Shown piece by piece: positions 27,796 to 34,820 of a stretch of 52,984 nt of DNA; position 1 is the first letter of the stretch, and every line of letters begins with the position of its first letter. Under the pieces are notes generated by a model, which did no database searches, was not told the DNA's origin, and saw nothing but the letters and a program-made list of their open reading frames with translations. The position numbers and the translations under genes are program-made. The DNA lies in contig JBBDIT010000002.1 of NCBI GenBank assembly GCA_040880285.1, positions 1 through 52,984 on the forward strand, given 5' to 3'. Source of the stretch: JANQJA01 sp040880285 (lineage in GTDB: Bacteria; Pseudomonadota; Gammaproteobacteria; Pseudomonadales; Azotimanducaceae).

Positions 27796-28818
27796 TTAGC
27801 GTGGTGACAGCAAACAGCCTGCTGAAACCGCCGCGCTCATCACCGTGGCTGGCTCGATAATGCGTGGCCCGTCCCGCTGTACGATGACGGTCACCTGGTC
27901 CGATTCGTCAACCTTGAACAGGCGATCGCCGTCGAAAGCCATGATGCCGGGACCCGCCAGGTTGACGGATTCCCCCAGCGCCAGCTTGCGGTACTCGCGC
28001 ACGCAGACATCACCGTACAGGCCCGCCGAGATGGGCACACGGAGCCGGGCGACCGCCGGGCGTCCCGTGACGACCAGAACACCGAAATCATCGCTGTGGC
28101 GACAGGGCAGCAGGTAGCCACCAATCGGGGACATCCCGATGGCGGCAGGTTCTGCAATCGCAAGAACCATGCTGGCAATATTGCCGGCTGCAAACGGCAG
28201 CAGGCTGCCCAGCATGTCGTTTTTGAGTAGCACTGCATCCACCAGCGCCGATGAGTGTGCCTGGGGCAAGGCGCTGACATGGACCTGTTTTGCCCGTTGA
28301 CAATGTTGCCGCGGGTCCAGCTTGCCGCTGGCGATCAGTCCGGCGGCAGCACCGGCAACGGAGGCTTCCACCATAAACGGAAAGACGTTGTTGGTGCCTG
28401 TGGATAGCGGCAGGATGTTGGCATCCGGACAAGTGCCAGACACGATACGATTAGTGCCGTCGCCTCCCAGGACCACGAATGTTCGGCAACCATGCTCCCA
28501 CATGGCGTTGGTAATATTGACCGTATCCTCGCTGGTATGGGTAAGTGGTAAATCGAGCAGGGTGATGCGATCCCGTTGTGGCAAGTTTTCCACGGCTCGC
28601 TCGTTAATCCGGAAAGGTTCCTTGACCAGGTAGATTTCATCGACGCCTTGTTCCAACGCCGCAAGGACCAGGCGCGTGACCTGTTGCTGCTTGTCATGGT
28701 GGGTGGTGGTGCTTGCACGGGCAGCAACGCGTCGCACGTCGCGACCGGACATGGGGTTTACAACGATGCCAAGGCGATGCAATTGCGCTGCACTCACGCT
28801 TTGCGCGTGAAAACCCAT
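27796..28818 (-). CDS. ATP-NAD kinase / AcoX-like family protein
   Basis: A 340-residue protein with the NAD/diacylglycerol kinase fold. GIVVNPMSGRDVRR at the N-terminus, VVLGGDGTNRIV (GGDGT motif) and PLSTGTNNVFPF follow the PpnK/AcoX pattern. It is longer than ordinary NadK, and the TGTNN form is closer to AcoX-type proteins of unknown function. NAD phosphorylation is therefore a guess. The ATG lies inside the 3' end of yaaA (25-base overlap), consistent with coupling. No acetoin genes are nearby. Confidence 0.8.
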   Translation of the reverse strand: MGFHAQSVSAAQLHRLGIVVNPMSGRDVRRVAARASTTTHHDKQQQVTRLVLAALEQGVDEIYLVKEPFRINERAVENLPQRDRITLLDLPLTHTSEDTVNITNAMWEHGCRTFVVLGGDGTNRIVSGTCPDANILPLSTGTNNVFPFMVEASVAGAAAGLIASGKLDPRQHCQRAKQVHVSALPQAHSSALVDAVLLKNDMLGSLLPFAAGNIASMVLAIAEPAAIGMSPIGGYLLPCRHSDDFGVLVVTGRPAVARLRVPISAGLYGDVCVREYRKLALGESVNLAGPGIMAFDGDRLFKVDESDQVTVIVQRDGPRIIEPATVMSAAVSAGCLLSPR

Positions 28819-29564
28819 TCAGTCGGGGTCGAGAAGCTCTCATTGAATTCATAGCCATCCACGTCGAATGGTTTGATGCCGTCAGGCTTGTTAATCCGGT
28901 TTTTGACGATATAGGACGCCATAGAGCCACGGGCTTTTTTGGCGAAAAAGGAAAGCACCTTGTAACGTCCCTTGCTGTAATCCTTGAATACCGGCGTAAT
29001 GACGTTGCCTGGTAGATGGTCAGGCTGTACCGACTTGAAATATTCAATGGATGCGAGATTGATCAGGGTCTTGTTACGGTGTGTGGAAAGGTCTTCCGCG
29101 AGGGCCCGGGTAATTCGCTCGCCCCAGAATGAATAGAGGTCATTGCCACGCTTGTTGGCCAGTCTTGTGCCCATTTCCAGGCGATAAGGCTGGATCAGGT
29201 CCAGCGGCCTCAGTACCCCGTACAAGCCCGACAGGATGCGCAGGTTCTTTTGTGCAAAAGTCAGGTCACGCTCGGTATAGTGCTCGATGTCAATGCCGAG
29301 GTACACATCCCCCTTGAAGGCGAGGATCGACTGCTTTGCGTTACTGGCGTTAAATGGCGGTTTCCAATCCTGGTAGCGTTGCACATTAAGCTCAGCCAGT
29401 TTCTCACTGATCCCCATAAGCTTTGACAGTTGCCTGGGGTTCTTTTTGCGAAGTACTGCAATGAGTTCCTGCGAGCGGTCAAGGTATTCAGGGACACTTG
29501 CCTTTCTGGTCATCGAAGGTGAATCGAAATCGAGGGTCTTGGCAGGTGAGATAACCGTGAGCAT
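28794..29564 (-). CDS. yaaA: peroxide stress protein YaaA
   Basis: A 256-residue YaaA/DUF328 protein. In E. coli YaaA lowers free intracellular iron under peroxide stress and binds DNA. Family blocks are LTVISPAKTLDF, a helical PRQLSKLMGISEKLAELN, FNASNAKQSILAFKGDVYLG, LSGLYGVLRPLD, EMGTRL and VLSFFAKKARGSMA. Length is typical. First gene of a minus-strand pair with the AcoX-like gene and divergent from the CHASE2 kinase. Confidence 0.94.
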   Translation of the reverse strand: MLTVISPAKTLDFDSPSMTRKASVPEYLDRSQELIAVLRKKNPRQLSKLMGISEKLAELNVQRYQDWKPPFNASNAKQSILAFKGDVYLGIDIEHYTERDLTFAQKNLRILSGLYGVLRPLDLIQPYRLEMGTRLANKRGNDLYSFWGERITRALAEDLSTHRNKTLINLASIEYFKSVQPDHLPGNVITPVFKDYSKGRYKVLSFFAKKARGSMASYIVKNRINKPDGIKPFDVDGYEFNESFSTPTEWVFTRKA

Positions 29565-29746
29565 CTAGATTCTGTGTCGATTTGGAAAGACCCGAAGAAT
29601 ACTAGATTTGCCTGGTGGGCGCGAGGCATTCGAGGATTTCAGCACCGCCGTTGATTAGACATGGATTCATCGATAGCGCAAAATCAGGTGGTACGGAACT
29701 GGCACGCCTGACGGCAATCGGCCCTGGAAGCCCTGGAAAAAGTATA

Positions 29747-32122
29747 ATGAAGAATCCGTTAAAGCGATGGGACCTAGTACTCACGCTGGTACTATTACTG
29801 CTCACCATACCGGCGGAACGGTATGAGTGGTTTTCGGTGCTGGAAGACCAGACCTTGTCCTTGCGCCAGATCTTGCGCACCGCAATGGGTGACCCGCAAG
29901 TAACTGGCCTGAGGGATGAGATTGCCGTCGTCACACTTGACGAGGATCTGTATGCCGAATACGGCAGCTTTCCTTTCCGGCGAACCGACCTCGGAAAAAT
30001 TGCGGCCATCCTCTCCGATCTTGGAGCCCGAGTGGTGGTGCTGGACTTTTTGATGGACTTTCGGAGTTCCTACGGGGAGGACGAGCCGACCGCCAGGATG
30101 TTTGCTGAGGCGGGGAATGTGTTGCTGGTATCCTACGCCAATTTTGAAGACGGTCGCTTTACCGGCTTGACCTACCCGACCGAAACCCTGGCCAATGTCG
30201 CCAGGACCGGTTATTCCAACCTGCAGCCCACCAGCACGGTGATCGACAATCTGGCCAGGCTCAGGATTTACGAAGAGGCCACGGCGAACCAGGACGGTTG
30301 GCCCATCGCAATCCAGGCACTGGCCCTGTACTGGGGTGCCGAGCCCCGGATCAGGGACAATACCCTCACCATCGGGCAGTTATCGGTACCATTAGACCAG
30401 TTTGGAGATGTCTATATCGATTTCCCCCGGCTCGATCCTGGCACCCGCTATCTGAGTCAGGGGCAGGCGGGATTTTCGGCACTGGAAATCCTGGACCTGG
30501 AAAATCGTTCAGCCGAAGAGCTGGCAGAGTACGAGTATGTATTCGGTGACAAGATCGTATTGATCGGCGACACCTGGGAAGTCACCCATGACCTGTTCAA
30601 TACGCCAGTGGGTCCCGTGTATGGGGTTGAGATCATTGCCGATACCATCCATACATTGTTAAATGGCGCGCCATTGCGCCCGGCCAGTATCGCGGTGGAA
30701 ACCTTGGCCACGGCTGTTTTCCTCCTGTGCTTGCTGGTAACGGGTTTTCTGCCTGGGCTGTGGTCGCGCCTTTTCGCTGCCGCCATCCTCTATGTGGCCT
30801 ATGTGGCGGTAGTCAGCGCCATTTATGTGAATTCGGGCCTTGTGATCTCCATGAGCTATGCCCTGGTTGCCGGGCTCTTTACCATCCTTTTTATGAGCCT
30901 TCGCTTCTACCAGTTATCAGAGAGCCAGATCCTCAAGTCGGCCGCGGACTCGGCAGAGAGCAATCGCATGCTCGGCCTTGCCTACCAGGGGCAGGGGCAG
31001 CTGGATGCAGCGTTTGAGAAATTCAGGCGTTGCCCGCGGGAAGCCGCGACGTTTGAGCTGGTCTACAACCTGGGCCTCGACTATGAGCGCAAGCGCCAGT
31101 TCAACAAGGCCCAGACTGCCTACGAATTCATTTCCGAGAGTGACCAGCGCTTCCGGGATGTTGAAAAGCGCATCAAACGTTGCGAGTCCATGGGAGACGC
31201 CGCGTTGCTCGGTGGCGCGACCCAGAGCCTTCTATCCGGCTCTTTGGTGAACGACGACGGTACCATGGAAAAACCCATGTTGGGGCGCTACCAGGTCGAG
31301 AAGGAATTGGGGCAGGGCGCGATGGGAGTGGTCTATCTGGGCCGTGACCCGAAGATCAACCGTGATGTCGCGATCAAGACGATGGCGCTGTCGAGTGAGT
31401 TCGCCGAAGATGAACTCGAGGAGGTTAAACAGCGGTTCTTCCGTGAGGCAGAATCTGCCGGGCGCTTGAATCATCCCAATATTGTTGCGATCTACGATGC
31501 CGGTGAGGAAAGCGATCTTGCCTATATCGCGATGGAATTGTTGTCTGGTTATGATCTCGATGCGCATATCAAGGCGGATACCTTGTTACCGATTGAGACG
31601 GTGATCAATATCGGCATCGCGTGCGCAGAGGCGCTGGATTATGCCCATAGCCAGAAGGTGGTTCATCGTGACATCAAGCCTTCCAACATCATGTATGATC
31701 CTGAATCTGGCCATGTAAAGATTACGGATTTTGGTATTGCCAGGATCACCGACTCGAGCAAGACCAGGACTGGCACCGTCCTCGGGACACCTAACTATAT
31801 GTCGCCGGAACAATGTATGGGTAAACGGGTAGATGGTCGCTCGGATTTATTCTCACTGGGCGTGGTCCTTTATCAGCTGTGCAGTGGTGCCTTGCCCTTT
31901 GGCGGCGAATCCATGGCGACCTTGATGTATGCCATCGTTCACGATGCGCCAAAAGATATCAAAAAGAGCCGGCCCGATATTCCGCCCACGCTGCGCAAGG
32001 TGATACACAATGCGATTGCGAAGAAACCGGAGAAGCGCTATCCGTCAGGCAAAAAACTGGTTGAACACCTGCGAATATGCCTGGCAAGGCTGCCAACAGA
32101 AACGGACGTAGTAAAAACATGA
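29747..32122 (+). CDS. CHASE2-domain transmembrane serine/threonine protein kinase
   Basis: A 791-residue membrane kinase. An N-terminal helix (about 8-24) leads into an extracytoplasmic CHASE2 sensor (about 28-305), then three close membrane helices (about 313-392), a short TPR-like region (about 405-465) and a cytoplasmic PknB-type kinase (about 514-775). The kinase looks active: GQGAMGVVY loop, Lys544 in VAIK, Asp642 in VHRDIKPSN, Asp661 in DFG and a Thr-rich activation loop (SSKTRTGTVLGTPNYMSPEQ). The open frame reaches back to 29615, but the ATG at 29747 gives the natural N-terminal helix. Its TGA overlaps the phosphatase ATG once the duplicated assembly ends are merged. Confidence 0.93.
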   Translation: MKNPLKRWDLVLTLVLLLLTIPAERYEWFSVLEDQTLSLRQILRTAMGDPQVTGLRDEIAVVTLDEDLYAEYGSFPFRRTDLGKIAAILSDLGARVVVLDFLMDFRSSYGEDEPTARMFAEAGNVLLVSYANFEDGRFTGLTYPTETLANVARTGYSNLQPTSTVIDNLARLRIYEEATANQDGWPIAIQALALYWGAEPRIRDNTLTIGQLSVPLDQFGDVYIDFPRLDPGTRYLSQGQAGFSALEILDLENRSAEELAEYEYVFGDKIVLIGDTWEVTHDLFNTPVGPVYGVEIIADTIHTLLNGAPLRPASIAVETLATAVFLLCLLVTGFLPGLWSRLFAAAILYVAYVAVVSAIYVNSGLVISMSYALVAGLFTILFMSLRFYQLSESQILKSAADSAESNRMLGLAYQGQGQLDAAFEKFRRCPREAATFELVYNLGLDYERKRQFNKAQTAYEFISESDQRFRDVEKRIKRCESMGDAALLGGATQSLLSGSLVNDDGTMEKPMLGRYQVEKELGQGAMGVVYLGRDPKINRDVAIKTMALSSEFAEDELEEVKQRFFREAESAGRLNHPNIVAIYDAGEESDLAYIAMELLSGYDLDAHIKADTLLPIETVINIGIACAEALDYAHSQKVVHRDIKPSNIMYDPESGHVKITDFGIARITDSSKTRTGTVLGTPNYMSPEQCMGKRVDGRSDLFSLGVVLYQLCSGALPFGGESMATLMYAIVHDAPKDIKKSRPDIPPTLRKVIHNAIAKKPEKRYPSGKKLVEHLRICLARLPTETDVVKT

Positions 32123-32278
32123 CNNNNNNNNNNNNNNNNNNNNNNNNNNNNNNNNNNNNNNNNNNNNNNNNNNNNNNNNNNNNNNNNNNNNNNNNNNNNN
32201 NNNNNNNNNNNNNNNNNNNNNNNCTGCGAATATGCCTGGCAAGGCTGCCAACAGAAACGGACGTAGTAAAAACATGAC
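32069..32278. repeat. duplicated 55-bp contig ends flanking a 100-N gap
   Basis: 32069-32123 and 32224-32278 are identical over 55 bases on either side of the N run. This is an unmerged assembly overlap. Removing 155 bases gives a continuous kinase-phosphatase junction. Confidence 0.93.
32124..32223. other. assembly gap (100 N), artificial
   Basis: The flanking contig ends overlap by 55 bases, so no sequence is likely to be missing here. Confidence 0.97.
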
Positions 32279-33107
32279 TTTGAAGGGAAAAATTGAGTTT
32301 GTTGCACAGACTGATGTGGGTCAGGTGCGAGACCACAACGAAGACTTTATCAGTTGTGTCGACCATCTGGGGGTCGCTGTGCTGGCGGATGGCATGGGCG
32401 GTCTGAACGCGGGCGAAGTGGCAAGTTCCATGACCGCGCATCTGCTGATTAACGAACTGGTGGATTATTTGACGGGCAAGTCCGAAATTGAATTTGAGTT
32501 GTCTGAGGCAACGATCGATTTGCCACGTGATGCCCGCGTGATGAAGCATGCCATTGAGAAGGCAAACAATGCGGTTTTCCATGTATCGCAGACCCAGCCA
32601 CAATGCCGTGGTATGGGCACGACCGTGGTAGCGAGCCTGTTTTATGACAATAAAGTTGCGGTCGGCCACATAGGCGATTCGCGTATGTATCGATTTCGTG
32701 ACAACAAGCTGGAGCGAATCACCAGGGATCATAGTTTTGTGCAGGAATTGGTCGACAAGGGCGTGTATACGCAGGAGGAAGCTCGTGAATCCAACAAGAA
32801 GAACGTCGTAACACGAGCTCTTGGGGTGGGGCCGACAGTGGAAGCGGAAGTCCATGAACACAAGACACGTACCGGCGATATTTACCTGATGTGCTCGGAT
32901 GGACTGACGGACCTGGTGCCCGACTCCGATATTGAAACGAGTCTGAAGGAATTGGGCGCTAACCTGTCGGAAGCCGCCGGTCATCTGGTAAATGTGGCAA
33001 ACGCCAGTGGTGGCAAGGACAATATCTCGATTGTACTGGCCCGAATCGCCAAGCCTTTTCCGGCACAAGGCGGTATTATCAATAAATTTCTTAACTGGTT
33101 TGAATAG
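32274..33107 (+). CDS. PP2C-family serine/threonine phosphatase
   Basis: A 277-residue cytoplasmic PPM phosphatase, expected to reverse phosphorylation by the upstream kinase. The metal-binding and catalytic motifs are complete: VRDHNEDF, VLADGMGGLNAGE, GDSRMYRF, LMCSDGLTDLV and GGKDNISIV. The open frame starts at 32232 inside the duplicated contig end, but the ATG at 32274 fits. In the merged assembly it overlaps the kinase stop as ATGA, the classic kinase-phosphatase coupling. The FHA protein follows after about 30 bases. Confidence 0.95.
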   Translation: MTLKGKIEFVAQTDVGQVRDHNEDFISCVDHLGVAVLADGMGGLNAGEVASSMTAHLLINELVDYLTGKSEIEFELSEATIDLPRDARVMKHAIEKANNAVFHVSQTQPQCRGMGTTVVASLFYDNKVAVGHIGDSRMYRFRDNKLERITRDHSFVQELVDKGVYTQEEARESNKKNVVTRALGVGPTVEAEVHEHKTRTGDIYLMCSDGLTDLVPDSDIETSLKELGANLSEAAGHLVNVANASGGKDNISIVLARIAKPFPAQGGIINKFLNWFE

Positions 33108-33140
33108 TTGGATTGATTGCTTGGCAGGAAGGCAGACACT

Positions 33141-33746
33141 TTGAAAATCATTGTCACAAAAGATGATAAGCCAATTGACCAGGTAACATTCAGTGGCGAA
33201 GAGGCGACCATCGGCAGAAAGTCAGACTGCGACATTTCGATCAAGGACCCTGCGGTAAGTGGCACCCATGCCCGATTGCAGAAGATCGGCGATAGCTACA
33301 TGATTGCCGATGCCGGTAGTACCAACGGGATATTCATCAAGGGCCGACGGATCAAACAACAGGTACTCAAAAACGAGGATGTCGTCACCATTGGTGAGCA
33401 TCGGCTCAAATTCCTGATTATGAGTAGCAAGACAAGTTCCAGGGCCGAACCCACCAAACATCGCCTTGATGGACCAAGGGGGCTACTCAGGGTGCTGAGT
33501 GGACCCAAGGCGGGCAATCGAATCCTGTTGGAAGAGGGTATGACGACGATTGGTAAGCCTGGGATACAGGTGGCTGCCGTCTCCCGCAGGCCCCAGGGCC
33601 ACTTTATTATCCACGTCGATGGTGGCAAGGACCGGGAGCGTGTACCGCTTGTTAACGGCGAGCCTATCGGCTTTAAATCGCGTAAGCTGGAGAAAAGCGA
33701 CAAAATCCAGGTCGCGGGAATTGAATTTGAATATGATGTTCCATAA
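33141..33746 (+). CDS. FHA-domain protein (tandem, second domain degenerate)
   Basis: A 201-residue cytoplasmic protein. The first forkhead-associated domain (about 8-95) has the phosphothreonine-binding residues ATIGRKSDCDI, SGTHARL and STNGIF. The second half (about 110-200) has the same spacing (TTIGKPGI, PLVNGEPI, KIQVAGIEFEY) but lacks the SxxH pair, so it is probably a degenerate FHA. The frame opens with a TTG at 33117; the TTG at 33141 is preferred because AGGAAGG (33126-33132) lies 8 bases upstream. It probably reads Thr phosphorylation by the neighbouring kinase. Confidence 0.88.
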   Translation: MKIIVTKDDKPIDQVTFSGEEATIGRKSDCDISIKDPAVSGTHARLQKIGDSYMIADAGSTNGIFIKGRRIKQQVLKNEDVVTIGEHRLKFLIMSSKTSSRAEPTKHRLDGPRGLLRVLSGPKAGNRILLEEGMTTIGKPGIQVAAVSRRPQGHFIIHVDGGKDRERVPLVNGEPIGFKSRKLEKSDKIQVAGIEFEYDVP

Positions 33747-33857
33747 TTCTTACAATGGTCGTCGGGCAGATTGACCGAAGGTGGGATTGGCCGACGAATG
33801 GTGACAATTGAGACAGGGCGGCAGATTAAGATGGGGGCTAATGTGAGGAGATATCCG

Positions 33858-34802
33858 ATGAGAATTCAATTTGTAGGCGTTGCGCTGCTGGTAGCTTCAA
33901 TGACGTTCGGTCTTTCGAGTGCGATTGCCGCAAGCGTCGCACCGGTGGCCAAACTGGTCCAGGTCGAGGGAGACGTTCAGTACAGTCGTAACGGCACTAG
34001 CTGGCGTCCAGTGATGAGAACCAAGTATCTCTTTCCAGGATACCAGATTAAAACCGGTGCCGATGGTAGCGGCAAGCTGATCAACCAGTTGACGGGTAAG
34101 TCGCGAGACCTTGGTGCAGGATCATTGATTGCAGTCAATGAAGAGGAAATTGAAGTGCTCGCTGGTAGCGTCACCAAAGCCAGGGAAGAGTCGGTCAGTT
34201 TGTGGGACAGTCTTGTTAACAAATTTGCCAAGGCGCAGCGATATACCACGGTCCGGCGGAGCGTGAACGGTGAAGAGCAAAGCTGCGACAACAAGGTTAG
34301 AACGATTCGGAACGTGACTTTATCACCTTCACATCCAGACCTCGTGTGGCGTAACGCTTGTCCTGAATATTCCTATCGACTGGTGGTTGAAGGTAAGGCA
34401 ATTGACATTCCCGCACAATCTACCGCGGAGATGATCCGGTATTCAGTCTCGGGGCTGGAACCTGGAATATACAACTACCACGTGGAAGTTCTGGACAAGG
34501 ATGGCACAGTATACATTCCACGGGACCCGTCATCATTTACGTTGTTAAGTAAGGACGAGGAACGTAAGTTATTGACAAACCTCAATGAGTTCGAAGATGA
34601 CATCTTCCTTACAACCAATCTCTATGAGTCCAACGACATGCATGTGGCGGCGATGGATGAGTACCGGGAGTATTTCAACGAGTACCCTGATGACAACGAT
34701 ATGCGCCCGCTATTGATCCAATCTTACCAGGACCTTAAACTCAGTAACCTCAGGGAACGTGAGGCGCGCTTGTATAACGCTTCACAGGAAGAAAATTACT
34801 GA
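33858..34802 (+). CDS. exported FecR-domain protein
   Basis: A 314-residue periplasmic protein. It has a clear signal peptide (FVGVALLVASMTFGLSSAIAA) and a FecR-type beta domain (VEGDVQYSRNGTSWRPVMR, LFPGYQIKTGADGSGKLIN, IEVLAGSVTKA). A beta-sandwich-like middle (SGLEPGIYNYHVEVLD) and a helical C-terminal part with TPR character (YREYFNEYPDDNDMRPLL) follow. GAGGAG (33845-33850) decides the ATG at 33858. It is not a sigma-factor regulator of the FecR/FecI kind: no sigma or TonB gene is present. It lies between the FHA and cyclase genes, where it could be the ligand-side partner of the CHASE2 sensors. Confidence 0.87.
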   Translation: MRIQFVGVALLVASMTFGLSSAIAASVAPVAKLVQVEGDVQYSRNGTSWRPVMRTKYLFPGYQIKTGADGSGKLINQLTGKSRDLGAGSLIAVNEEEIEVLAGSVTKAREESVSLWDSLVNKFAKAQRYTTVRRSVNGEEQSCDNKVRTIRNVTLSPSHPDLVWRNACPEYSYRLVVEGKAIDIPAQSTAEMIRYSVSGLEPGIYNYHVEVLDKDGTVYIPRDPSSFTLLSKDEERKLLTNLNEFEDDIFLTTNLYESNDMHVAAMDEYREYFNEYPDDNDMRPLLIQSYQDLKLSNLREREARLYNASQEENY

Positions 34803-34820
34803 AAGTAAACTGTCCTCTAT

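Noticed and set aside
29615..29746. N-terminal extension of the CHASE2 kinase
   Set aside because: The 44 extra residues have no family character and would bury the membrane helix; the ATG at 29747 matches the start of the paralogous cyclase.
32069..32278. 55-bp direct repeat as a possible attachment site or target duplication
   Set aside because: Both copies touch an exactly 100-N run and an equal 55-bp pair occurs at another gap, so it is an assembly artefact.
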